This document shows, one piece after another, positions 37,428-46,309 of a stretch of 64,000 nt of DNA. How positions within the stretch are numbered: the stretch's first letter is position 1; each line of letters opens with the position of its first letter. This stretch comes from G963665545 sp963665545 (lineage in GTDB: Bacteria > Pseudomonadota > Gammaproteobacteria > Xanthomonadales > SZUA-36). The notes beneath the pieces are model-generated. The model searched no databases. It saw only the letters and a list, made by a program, of their open reading frames with translations, and was not told where the DNA came from. The stretch covers positions 1-64,000 of the forward strand of contig CAXXKZ010000012.1 of the NCBI GenBank assembly GCA_963665545.2, written 5' to 3'. Both the position numbers and the translations under genes were made by a program.

Positions 37428-38238
37428 CGATTCACAAACTGAAGCGTTGGAAGACGAAGACAAGGAGCTCACATTCCTGCAGCACCTGGTTGAGCTCAGG
37501 GGGCGCCTGCTAAAGTCCTGCCTCGCTATACTCGTGGTACTGGTCGCGCTGCTGCCGTTTTCACGCCGCCTGTACGAGGAACTCGCTGCACCGCTCACCG
37601 CCGTCCTTCCCGAAGGCAGCACCATGATCGCCATCGACGTGGCGTCACCTTTTCTGACACCGTTCAAGCTCTGCCTGTTGCTGGCGGTGATCATTGCTAT
37701 TCCGGTCGTGCTATTCCAGCTTTGGGCGTTTGTTGCGCCGGCACTTTATCGCCACGAAAAACGTCTCGCCAGGCCCTTGCTCTATTCTGCGGTGGTGCTG
37801 TTTTACGCGGGCTGCGCTTTCGCCTATTTCGTGGTGTTTCCCCTGGTCTTCGGTTTCTTCACGCGGGTCGCCCCGGATGGCGTCGCGGTGATGACGGACA
37901 TCAGCAAGTACCTGGATTTCGTGATGACCTTGTTCATTGCATTCGGCCTGACTTTCGAAGTGCCCATCGCCACGATCATCCTGGTTGCCACAGGCATCAC
38001 AACGACCAAGAAACTGGCCAAGATGCGGGCTTACGTTCTGGTTGGCGCCTTTGCCCTGGGCATGTTGTTGACACCCCCGGACGTGATTTCACAGACATTG
38101 CTGGCCTTGCCTATGTGGGTGCTGTTTGAGATCGGCCTGGTAATGGCCAGAATACTGGTGGATGACAAGGAAGAGGAAGAGGAAGAGGAAGATGAAGACG
38201 CCGAAGACCGGCCAGAAGACGACAGCGCCACGGCCTGA
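37420..38238 (+). CDS. tatC: Sec-independent translocase subunit TatC
   Basis: 272 residues with six TM helices. Motifs: FLQHLVELRGRLLKS at the N-terminus, FAYFVVFPLVFGFF, and LFIAFGLTFEVPI, followed by KKLAKMRAYVLVGAFALGMLLTPPD. The highly acidic C-terminus (a run of Glu and Asp after DDKEEEE) is longer than usual. It recognises folded proteins with RR signal peptides. It is convergent with the membrane-protein gene at 38243 (4-bp gap). Confidence 0.95.
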   Translation: MTDDSQTEALEDEDKELTFLQHLVELRGRLLKSCLAILVVLVALLPFSRRLYEELAAPLTAVLPEGSTMIAIDVASPFLTPFKLCLLLAVIIAIPVVLFQLWAFVAPALYRHEKRLARPLLYSAVVLFYAGCAFAYFVVFPLVFGFFTRVAPDGVAVMTDISKYLDFVMTLFIAFGLTFEVPIATIILVATGITTTKKLAKMRAYVLVGAFALGMLLTPPDVISQTLLALPMWVLFEIGLVMARILVDDKEEEEEEEDEDAEDRPEDDSATA

Positions 38239-38242
38239 TCCC

Positions 38243-39154
38243 TCAGGCGATCAGCTGGCCGTCGTCGTCTCCCTCAGAATCGTCATCTGCACCATCTTCA
38301 TCTGCACCATCCTTGGCGCCACCTGACTCGCCCTCGCCGTCGCCCTCGCCGTCGTCCCGGACTTCGAACCGGGCCTGGACTCCCGGAAATATGTCAATGT
38401 AGGAACAATACTGGGTTGCAAACATCATCAACTGGAAACCCAGCAGTAATATCAGTACCACCCCCAGGGCGATAAAGGAACCACCCCCCAGACTGAACAG
38501 CATACCCACCACCAGGACGATCGGAATTCCAACAGCAACAAGAGCCAGGCCCAACATCATAAATGGCTTCCAATTGGCCATCAGTACGGTGACACCGAGT
38601 TTGAGCGCAGCGCCAAGCGGCATATCCCTGAACCAAATCAACGGGATCGAAAAGTAACTCAGCGTTGCGCTCACTCCAACCCCCAGCGCCAGCGCCAATA
38701 GCATCCGTTGCAGCAGGGCCGGGTCGATAAACTGCAGGGCGGTCGCATCGCCTTGTTCGATCCTTTCGAGTATGTCTGGCGCAAGCGTGCCTTCATTACC
38801 ACCAAGCATCAGCATGATAGAGGCGGCGCCGGCGATGAAGATGATGCCTCCAAGCACCAGCAAGCGGCCGGTGTGGGTGCGCGATGCCAACGGCACGAAC
38901 AAACACCATGTCGCGGGGCGATCACCCCGGCTAACCCTGTGCAACACTTCAAGCATCCCGGCTGAGAGACCCGGCATGGCCAAAACGAACAAGAAACCGA
39001 TCAAATCGAGCTGGGTGAGTGTGAGCATGAACTGCAGCACCACGGAGATAAAAAGCAACCGGGCCAACTGCAGGCGCAGCAATGAAAAACTGTTAATCAG
39101 CCAGGCCACACCGTTGCGAGGTGGCACAATTCTGAATTGTGGTCCCTTGTTCAT
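38243..39154 (-). CDS. BPSS1780-like integral membrane protein
   Basis: 303 residues. The N-terminal pattern FRIVPPRNGVAWLINSFSLL matches the start of BPSS1780/DUF4013-type membrane proteins. About six TM helices follow, then an acidic tail rich in Asp, Glu and Gly. Function is unknown. Its ATG directly abuts the TGA of the LOG gene upstream (39155-39157), so the two are translationally linked. Confidence 0.65.
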   Translation of the reverse strand: MNKGPQFRIVPPRNGVAWLINSFSLLRLQLARLLFISVVLQFMLTLTQLDLIGFLFVLAMPGLSAGMLEVLHRVSRGDRPATWCLFVPLASRTHTGRLLVLGGIIFIAGAASIMLMLGGNEGTLAPDILERIEQGDATALQFIDPALLQRMLLALALGVGVSATLSYFSIPLIWFRDMPLGAALKLGVTVLMANWKPFMMLGLALVAVGIPIVLVVGMLFSLGGGSFIALGVVLILLLGFQLMMFATQYCSYIDIFPGVQARFEVRDDGEGDGEGESGGAKDGADEDGADDDSEGDDDGQLIA

Positions 39155-39751
39155 TCAGGCCTTCACCGACGCAAATTGCAGCGCATCCTCGCTCCATGGC
39201 GTGGCGTCTGTCAATGCGCCTATAACATCTTCCGGCTCGGCAACGAGCTGCCACATATCCAGGTGTTGACGGGCCATGAATTTCTCCTCGACAGCGTGCT
39301 GAAGAAAATCGGCGCAGCGGTCGAAATAGCCGCATGTATTGACCAGGATGACCGGACCAGTGAACTGGCCCAGGCGCTTCAGCGTCAGCACTTCGAATAC
39401 CTCCTCCAACGTTCCACTGCCGCCCGGCAGACTGATGACAGCGTCGGAACCGAGCAACATACGGGCTTTGCGTTCGCGCATGTCGCGCACGACCTGCAGT
39501 GAATCCAGGCTGTCGTGGCCATGTTCAACTGTATTGAGAAAATCGGGAATGACGCCATGGACCTTTGCACCGCTGGCCATCGCCTCGTTCGCCATATCCC
39601 GCATCAGGCCTACCCCGCCACCGCCATAAAGAATATCCAGACCGGCCTCACCCAGGCACCGCCCCAGTCGCCGTGCGGCGTTGTAGTATTCATTCGCTAG
39701 CGCATTGCTGCTGGAGGCGTACACCGTTACGCATTGAAAATCAAAAGACAT
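39155..39751 (-). CDS. LOG family protein (TIGR00730), nucleotide phosphoribohydrolase-like
   Basis: 198 residues. The N-terminal VTVYASSSNA, Rossmann-like LYGGGGVGLMRDMA, and the signature PGGSGTLEEVFE at 109-120 define the LOG/cytokinin-riboside phosphoribohydrolase family. Enzymes of this group release the base from nucleoside 5'-monophosphates. It is divergent from the rhomboid gene (79-bp gap). Confidence 0.9.
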   Translation of the reverse strand: MSFDFQCVTVYASSSNALANEYYNAARRLGRCLGEAGLDILYGGGGVGLMRDMANEAMASGAKVHGVIPDFLNTVEHGHDSLDSLQVVRDMRERKARMLLGSDAVISLPGGSGTLEEVFEVLTLKRLGQFTGPVILVNTCGYFDRCADFLQHAVEEKFMARQHLDMWQLVAEPEDVIGALTDATPWSEDALQFASVKA

Positions 39752-39830
39752 CGTCGGCCATTGTAATATGATTCGCGGGCATCAATGTAGGTCTGGAGCA
39801 GGCTTGGCCTGCATCAGAAGGTGACATGCC

Positions 39831-40430
39831 GTGAACGTAATGCGCAACAATACGATGACCACACCGCTGTCCATGGGTACGATTGCCGCCTGCACGATCA
39901 TTTACTTCATGCAAAACCTGTCGCCGGCGTTGGCTTTGTGGCCATTGGACAGCGGCTACTTCCAGCCCTGGCAGCCGTTGACCTACGGCTTTCTTCACGG
40001 CTCTTTCAATCACCTGTTTTTCAATATGTTCGCAATCTGGATGTTCGGCGCACCGCTGGAACAGGCCTGGGGCAGCCAGAAGTTTTCCACCTATTTCATG
40101 GTCTGCATCATTGGCGCGGCTGCAATACAGGTTCTGGTTCAACAATTCGAGGGTGGGCTATATCCAACCATCGGTGCCTCGGGCGGCGTGTTCGGGCTGT
40201 TGCTGGCCTACGGTGCGATGTGGCCCAACAACCGAATGTTCCTGATTTTCGTGCCGGTGCCGATCAAGGCCAAGTGGTTCGTATTGATATATGGTGGCGT
40301 CGAGCTGGTTTTCGGGGTCACCAAAACCATGCCGGGCATCGCTCACTTTGCCCACCTCGGTGGCATGGTTTTCGGCGCCGGACTGCTCTACAAGTGGGGC
40401 TGGCGGCCGGGCATGACGTGGCGGCGGTGA
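39831..40430 (+). CDS. rhomboid family intramembrane serine protease
   Basis: 199 residues from GTG 39831 (AGAAGG nine bases upstream; ATG 39840 also possible). Six TM helices. YGFLHGSFNHLFFNMFAIW is the HxxxN region, the catalytic Ser is in GASGG (Ser117), and the His is in AHFAHLGGM (His175 likely). It cleaves membrane proteins within or near the bilayer; the substrate is unknown. Confidence 0.93.
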   Translation: MNVMRNNTMTTPLSMGTIAACTIIYFMQNLSPALALWPLDSGYFQPWQPLTYGFLHGSFNHLFFNMFAIWMFGAPLEQAWGSQKFSTYFMVCIIGAAAIQVLVQQFEGGLYPTIGASGGVFGLLLAYGAMWPNNRMFLIFVPVPIKAKWFVLIYGGVELVFGVTKTMPGIAHFAHLGGMVFGAGLLYKWGWRPGMTWRR

Positions 40431-40469
40431 ATCCCGATAGCGTGAAATCGATAGCATGAAATCGGTGGC

Positions 40470-40799
40470 GTGATTCTCGAGGCTTTTCAGCAGCGTCGCT
40501 CCAACGTAATGGTCGAGATATCCGGCACTGTGATCAAGCTGCTGCCCGATGACCGTGAAGGCGACCGCCACCAGAGATTTATCCTGCAGCTGAAGAACCG
40601 CCATACCGTGTTGGTCGTGCACAACATCGACCTGGTGGAGCGGGTGCCGCTGCAAAAGCACGACCGCCTGAAAGTGCGGGGCGAATACGAATGGAATGAA
40701 TTGGGTGGTGTGCTGCACTGGACCCATCGCGATACTTCACCGCAGGACGGCAAAACCCAATCGGGTTGGATTGAGCACAAAGGACGGCGGTACGAGTAA
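40470..40799 (+). CDS. DUF3465 (OB-fold-like) protein
   Basis: 109 residues from GTG 40470 (ATG 40509 is an alternative). The pattern GTVIKLLPDDREGDRHQRF, then LVVHNIDLVERVPLQK, RLKVRGEYEWNELGGVLHWT and HKGRRYE is that of DUF3465 proteins, predicted OB folds of unknown role. No signal peptide is seen, though some homologs are exported. It is 39 bp after the rhomboid gene on the same strand. Confidence 0.8.
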   Translation: MILEAFQQRRSNVMVEISGTVIKLLPDDREGDRHQRFILQLKNRHTVLVVHNIDLVERVPLQKHDRLKVRGEYEWNELGGVLHWTHRDTSPQDGKTQSGWIEHKGRRYE

Positions 40800-40828
40800 A
40801 AAAAGGGATGACCTGCCCGGTTGTCCGA

Positions 40829-40857
40829 TTGTGATTTGACCAAACAGTGATGATAAT
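40829..40857 (+). promoter_or_regulatory. candidate promoter of the exported methyltransferase gene
   Basis: TTGTGA (40829-40834), 17-bp spacer, GATAAT (40852-40857), ending 57 bp before the ATG at 40915. Confidence 0.4.
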
Positions 40858-40914
40858 GTCCGGCACACCCAGCATCCAGCCCTCAACACCCTGCAATTAA
40901 CCGGGAGGTATCAC

Positions 40915-41781
40915 ATGACTACTTTACGAAACTCAACCGTCGCCCTGGCATTGGCCGGCGGCATGGCGTTGGCCGGCACGTCGGCGCAGGCAGGTTCTTC
41001 AGACCATCTTGCAGCAGTCCTTGAAAGCCAGTCAGAAGAGGTCCAGGCGCGCTACGCATACCGTCACCCTCAGGAAACGCTTGATTTTTTCGGAATAAAG
41101 CCGGGCATGACAGTGCTCGAGGCCCTGCCAGGAGGGGGTTGGTACACCCGCATTCTTATGCCCTACCTGGGCAGCGACGGTCATCTTATTGGGGCCGATT
41201 ACGCCTCTGACATGTTTCCTCTTTTCGGCTTCTTCAATGACGAACAGCTGGAAGAGAAAAAAACCTGGGTGGAAGACTGGACCGCCGAGGTAGAGGAAGC
41301 CCGGGACGATGGCGACGCAACCGTGTCGGCGTTCCAATTGGGCAGCATGCCCAATGACATGGCCGGCAGCGCCGATGCGGCGCTACTAATTCGCGCCACC
41401 CACAACCTGGCGCGCTTCCAGAGCCAGGGCGAATACCTCACCAAGGCACTCGCCGACGTCAACCGGGTGCTCAAACCGGGCGGCATCGTGGGTGTGGTCC
41501 AGCACCACGCCACCGCCAGCATGCCCGATGAACAGACTGATGGTTCCTTCGGCTACCTGCGCAAAGAATTTGTGGTTGATCAGATGGAGCAGGCTGGCTT
41601 TGAGTTGATCGGTGAGATCGACATCAACGCCAATCCCAAGGATCAGCCTGGCCCTGAAGAATTCGTATGGCGCCTACCGCCGGCGTTGTTCACCAGCCGC
41701 GAGGATGCCGAACTGAAGGCCAAGTACGAGGCCATTGGCGAATCGAACAGAATGACGTTGAAATTCCGCAAGGTCAGGTAA
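40915..41781 (+). CDS. exported class I SAM-dependent methyltransferase-like protein
   Basis: 288 residues preceded by GGGAGG. A signal peptide (LALAGGMALAGTSAQA) is followed by a Rossmann methyltransferase fold: PGMTVLEALPGGGWYTRIL (motif I), DGHLIGADYA, and LKPGGIVGVVQHHA. The SAM-binding site is partly changed (LEALPGGG rather than ExGxGxG), and a periplasmic location would lack SAM, so catalysis is doubtful. This exported family recurs in proteobacteria with no clear role. The next gene, a serine hydrolase, starts 34 bp downstream. Confidence 0.8.
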   Translation: MTTLRNSTVALALAGGMALAGTSAQAGSSDHLAAVLESQSEEVQARYAYRHPQETLDFFGIKPGMTVLEALPGGGWYTRILMPYLGSDGHLIGADYASDMFPLFGFFNDEQLEEKKTWVEDWTAEVEEARDDGDATVSAFQLGSMPNDMAGSADAALLIRATHNLARFQSQGEYLTKALADVNRVLKPGGIVGVVQHHATASMPDEQTDGSFGYLRKEFVVDQMEQAGFELIGEIDINANPKDQPGPEEFVWRLPPALFTSREDAELKAKYEAIGESNRMTLKFRKVR

Positions 41782-41815
41782 ACTACACCCTTTCCCTGAC
41801 GGAGTGCCTGGCGTA

Positions 41816-43267
41816 ATGACTGACTGTTCGACGAGATACCGGACCTTGTTTTCATTGCTCGTCTCAATTCTTTGGGCCGGCTCACTGCAGGCCGCTGATG
41901 CCGCGACGGTAGAGGAACGGATAGACCGGCTGCAAGCCGGTCTGCTTCCGGCGCTGTTGATCGAGGGCGAGGAACTGGTCCGCACACCTCTGGACGAGCG
42001 AATGCGCGAGTTGACTATTCCCGGGGTCAGTATCGCGATCATCAACGAGGGCAAAATCGAATGGGCACGTGGTTTCGGCTTGGCCGATGTCGAAACGGAC
42101 CGCGCGGTCGACGCGCTAACCTTATTCCAGGCCGCTTCGATCAGCAAGCCGGTGGCCGCAATGGGCGCACTGGAATTGACCGAACAGGGCAAACTGAGCC
42201 TGGATGCGGACATAAACTCAACGCTCAGTGCCTGGCATGTGCCGGCCAGTGAATTCACCTCGCAAGCCGCTGTTACGCTGCGGGGATTGCTTAGCCATAC
42301 TGCCGGGATGACGGTGCATGGTTTCGGCGGCTACGGACCTGGGGAGGCCGTACCCAGTACTGTCGGGGTGCTGCAAGGCCAGGGCAACTCCGATGCCGTA
42401 TTTGTCGACGTCGAGCCGGGCACTCTGTGGCGTTATTCTGGTGGGGGATACACCGTGATGCAGCAGGCGGCGCAGGACGTCACCGGGTTGTCCTTTGACC
42501 GTTTCCAGGCGCAGGCCGTACTGTGGTCTTTGGGGATGGACGACAGCACTTACCAGCAACCCCTGCCTGAGCGGTTTCACGATCGTGCGGCAACCGGATA
42601 TCAGGGAGATGGCACTGCGGTGCCCGGCAAATGGAATACCTACCCCGAAAAAGCAGCGGCCGGATTGTGGACAACACCGTCGGATTTGGCTCGCTGGCTA
42701 ATGGCACTGCAGCAAGCCGGTCAGGGCGCGACTCACCCCGTTCTCGAACCAGAAACTGTCCAAGCCCTGTTGACACCCGGCATGAATGACTGGGGCCTGG
42801 GACCGGTGATCGAAGGTGAAGGTCAGCGCTTTGGCCATGGCGGCTCCAACGCTGGCTTTCGTTGCTATGCGACAGCCCTCCTGGAGGGTGGCCGGGGGGC
42901 AGTGATCATGACCAATTCAGACAATGGCACCACGCTGGCGACCGAAATCATCATGACCATCGGGGAGATTTACGGCTGGCCAGACCCCAGCCCGACCGTG
43001 AAGACCGTGGTCGACTTGTCTGCCGAGGCCTTGCAGGCCGTGGTGGGTACTTACAGCACCGAAGGCGGCGAATTTATCTTTAGCGTGTCTCACAATTTGC
43101 TGCTGGCAACCACCAATTTCCAGGCTGGAGAACCGATGAAATTCCGGCCGGAGTCGGCGCAGCGGTTTTTTGAAACCAACGGCAGTTTTGAAGTTGAATT
43201 CACAACCAATGACGAAGGCGAAGACGTTGTTCTGATAAATGGCACGATGGAATTCAAAAAGCAATAA
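41816..43267 (+). CDS. serine hydrolase (class C beta-lactamase family)
   Basis: 483 residues from ATG 41816 (GGAG eleven bases upstream; GTG 41804 is an alternative). The signal peptide ends near SLQAAD. SISK is at residues 108-111, RYSGGGYTVM is the tyrosine motif, and HGGSNAGF the third motif. A short C-terminal lipocalin-like domain (from VVGTYSTEGGEF) closes the protein. It is probably periplasmic or secreted with unknown substrate. It forms a likely operon with the exported methyltransferase-like gene. Confidence 0.88.
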   Translation: MTDCSTRYRTLFSLLVSILWAGSLQAADAATVEERIDRLQAGLLPALLIEGEELVRTPLDERMRELTIPGVSIAIINEGKIEWARGFGLADVETDRAVDALTLFQAASISKPVAAMGALELTEQGKLSLDADINSTLSAWHVPASEFTSQAAVTLRGLLSHTAGMTVHGFGGYGPGEAVPSTVGVLQGQGNSDAVFVDVEPGTLWRYSGGGYTVMQQAAQDVTGLSFDRFQAQAVLWSLGMDDSTYQQPLPERFHDRAATGYQGDGTAVPGKWNTYPEKAAAGLWTTPSDLARWLMALQQAGQGATHPVLEPETVQALLTPGMNDWGLGPVIEGEGQRFGHGGSNAGFRCYATALLEGGRGAVIMTNSDNGTTLATEIIMTIGEIYGWPDPSPTVKTVVDLSAEALQAVVGTYSTEGGEFIFSVSHNLLLATTNFQAGEPMKFRPESAQRFFETNGSFEVEFTTNDEGEDVVLINGTMEFKKQ

Positions 43268-43320
43268 AGTGATTTCCAACATCGTGTGAATGCCAGGAAC
43301 TGTTGCCCTGCACCACCTCC

Positions 43321-43526
43321 GGAAAGGCCCATGAGCGGACTACTGGCCACGCCTGGCGGATGGCCCTGCGGGCTACCCTCGCTTCTCCGCGCTTGGTGGG
43401 TCGGCTCCAACGGAACATCCTGTTCCGTGTCGCCTCGTCGAGCCATCCATGTCTCGACGACCCAGTTGCTTGTCGGCGCTCGGCATCCTTGAAGGCGTGG
43501 CCAGTAGTCCGCTCACGGGCCTTTCC
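43321..43526. repeat. MITE-like element A with 33-bp terminal inverted repeats
   Basis: The ends at 43321-43353 (GGAAAGGCCC ... CCACGCC) and 43494-43526 are inverted repeats with one mismatch in 33. The 206-bp element has no coding role. Its core (43354-43455) is nearly identical, in inverse orientation, to the core of element B. No clear target duplication is seen. Confidence 0.85.
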
Positions 43527-43734
43527 TAACGCTAGCACAAGACGGTTCGGAGTAAGGGGCCTTCTTGCAGCAGGGTCATCCAAAGTCCGACAGACAGCTA
43601 GATGTGAATTCCAGCAACGATGTTCACAAAAACGCTCCGAATTTTGGTTGTTCGAATTGGCTGGGGTATCTGCGTTTGTCATGCCGTTGGCTGCCCCAGG
43701 GCGGTTGTGGTCGTTCAAGCCCAAGATCCGCACC

Positions 43735-43954
43735 GTGACAGCAAAGTGTCGTGAGGGGGTTGTGGTTCGCTCCATCAAGGTGGATGCCGAGGGACGACAA
43801 GCGACTGGGTCGCTGGTCCATGGATGGACCAGCGAGGCGATAGGGAACAGGATGTTCCGTGGAGCCGACCCACCAAGCGCGGAGGAGTGAGGGTAGCCCG
43901 TCGGGCCATCCGCCAGGAGCGAACCGCAACCCCCTCATGGCGCTTTGCGGTAAC
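43735..43954. repeat. MITE-like element B with 39-bp terminal inverted repeats
   Basis: The ends at 43735-43773 (GTGACAGCAAAG ... TTCGCTCC) and 43916-43954 pair with about six mismatches. The core (~43808-43914) is an inverted copy of the core of element A (shared GGAACA-GGATGTTCC-like palindrome and GGAGCCGACCCACCAAGCGC). It is flanked by a further inverted pair, TGTGAATTCCAGCAA (from 43603) and TTGCTGGAATTCACA (to 44000). The 735-bp gap 43268-44001 holds nothing else. Confidence 0.83.
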
Positions 43955-44001
43955 GATGGCACCGAGCCTATCCTGTATACAACGTTTGCTGGAATTCACA
44001 G

Positions 44002-46206
44002 CTAGAATCTCTTTATGTTAAAGGGATTGCCGAGGTAAAAGTAGAACGTGTCGTCGCCGTAGTCGCTGTGCCCCCAGGCGAGATAAATGGGTCCAATCGG
44101 CGAATCGGCGCCCAAAAATAGACTTCCGGACGCCCTCAGGCTGCCAAAACTGATGTCATCTTCGAACTGCCAGATGTTGCCTGCTTCGAGCGAAATGCCA
44201 GCATAGGTGGGAAATAAATCGATATCATTGAGCCTGCGGTAATACACAGCCGAAAGCAAACCAATGTGCCGGCCTGACAGCTGGTTTGGAATCAAACCTG
44301 AAAGCCGACCCAGACCGCCCAAACGGAACCATCTTTCGACGGGCGCCCGGTCGTTGAAACTGTAGCCGGCCTCATAGTGAAACTGTAGTGAGTTCTTGCC
44401 CCTGGAGAAGGCAAAGTTGCCGGCGGCCCATGCCTGTGAATAGTTGAACGCTGCCCCGATCGCCTTGTCGGCATACAGGTAAGCAAGGCGATGGCGATGG
44501 CCCTCGGTCGGAAAGGAGAAATTGTTCAGCGAGTCGTGTTCAACCTTGAGTGTCAGATCCCCGATATCGACATTGTCAGCCAGCGGAAACGGTGGCTGAC
44601 CGGCAATTAAGTCAGAGTCCCCGCGAAAGATTTCATAGTCAAGGCGAATTAGATTCCTGGAGTCGAAATTTCTACCCAGGCCGAATCGGCCGCCCACTCC
44701 TTTGATCTCCAGTATCGATTCCAGATCATCCCCCAGGAACACATTGTAGTTCTGCCGGTTGTAAAAAAAATTCGGGTTCTACAAACCACTTTGCGTGACG
44801 ATCAATGGGCTGGTAAAAATCAATTCTGAATTCACCCTCACGCCCAAAGGCGCCTTCGATGCGCAATTCACCACCCAGTTTATTCATACCGTTGCGGGTA
44901 TAGGCGGCCCCGATCTTGAATTCATTATTGCCGGAAAAGTCATCAGAAAATTCAAGCTAAAATTGCATATAGTTCGGCCCCCATGATCTTGCATGGGCGC
45001 TGATCAACACGCCGGTATCGCCATTTTCATCCGTGACGAGGTCGTAGGTGACCGTTTGGAACAAGTCCAGTGCGTAGATTTGATCCAGGCTACTTTCCAT
45101 GCTGGACATATCGAGTGACTCACCGATGGGCAGATCGATTCTTGAGTAGATTATTTCGTCGTCGAGAACCGATCCGTTATCCAATTCGATGAAGTGCACG
45201 ATATAGTCCTTCGCAACCATTTCTGCCACCCGGTGGTGAGTGGGAGGGCGGTCACCAGACAGTGTGGCGAGCTGGTCTGAGCTCTGAGTTGCGGAGGAAT
45301 AGCCCAGCTCAATAACGCTTTCAAACTTGCTGAATTCGCCGGAACTGACGCCGGTCAGGTCGGGGACGATCAGGATATCGCGCTCGCTCAGCGATGCCAG
45401 TTGGACCTTGGTGTTTTTGCGTGTCAGGAAGTTGGTCAATTGCAGGGAAACATTGAGCACCGAATTGAGTTCCTCTTCCGTCAACAGTAGCGACGAGATA
45501 TCAACGGCAATAACCACATCGGCACCCATATCCCGAACCACACTAATGGGCAGGTTATTGGCCATCCCCCCATCTACGAGGAGATGATCACCCAAACGCA
45601 CCGGTGAGAAGAAACCTGGAATCGACATGCTGGCACGCAAAGCGTCGGGCAGACTACCGTCCGCCAAAACCACTTCCTTGCCCGTGACCAGGTCGGTGGC
45701 CACTGCTCTGAATGGAATGCTAAGGTAATCAAAATCATCAATGTTGCTGACCGGCAGAAACTGGCGCTGAAGAATCTGGTCGAGATCTGGCCTTGAATCA
45801 GGCCCAGCGGCAACTGGAATTCACCGTGGTTTAGTCCTATTTTGTGCGGAATGACGAAACGGGACTCGAGCTCCTTCTGCCGCATGGTGTGGTCACGGCG
45901 TGGTGGCCGGTCCTTGAAGGCAGAATTCCAGTCGGTATCCAGCACGATTTCTTCAATTTCTTCTGGCGTATAGCCGGCAGCATATAAACCCCCAATAATG
46001 GCCCCCATACTGGTGCCGGCTATGTAGTCAACCGAAATGTTCAGTTCCTCCAGAACTTTGAGCACGCCCACATGGGCAACGCCGCGCGCGCCACCGCCGC
46101 TCAGGGCAAGACCTATTTTGGGCGCGTCCCCGGAATCCGCGCATAATTGAGTTTGCGCGCCGCCAATGAGCAAAAAAATCAGGAATACGTATCGAAGTTG
46201 GGACAT
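44002..46206 (-). pseudogene. PlpD-like patatin phospholipase with outer-membrane barrel, three lesions
   Basis: Read from ATG 46206: signal peptide, patatin motifs LSGGGARG and GTSMG (nucleophile elbow), then a frameshift near 45786 (one base missing at GGCCAGATCTCG). The next frame restores DDFDYLSIPFRAVATD and the catalytic DGG (LLVDGGMANN), then a POTRA-like segment. It ends at an amber TAG (44957-44959), after which the same frame reads LEFSDDFSGNNEF. An A8 run on the plus strand (44763-44770) shifts the frame back. The final part (44002-44742) is a surface-antigen/BamA-like barrel ending in Phe. The reconstructed length is ~735 codons, like PlpD of Pseudomonas (type Vd secretion). Not functional as read. 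Confidence 0.85.
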
Positions 46207-46309
46207 AGCGTGATTCCAGTCTGAACGACCATTCCATTATAAGCGTGTCTCATTTGCATGCTCCCGCACCCGCGCACTCATTCCCGCACCAAAGCCTTAC
46301 AATAGGCGC
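46207..46309. other. divergent intergenic region between patatin pseudogene and acs
   Basis: 103 bp carrying the promoters of both genes presumably; no confident -35/-10 pair or operator is visible. Confidence 0.3.

Noticed and set aside
43303..43890. 195-codon open frame across the MITE-like elements
   Set aside because: It runs through two inverted-repeat elements, has no protein-like motif, and arises from GC-rich repeat DNA.
10633..44959. Possible amber (TAG) recoding, since two genes carry in-frame TAG codons
   Set aside because: Other genes end in TAG at their expected C-termini (for example 11515-11517, 22158-22160, 24405-24407), so TAG is a normal stop here.
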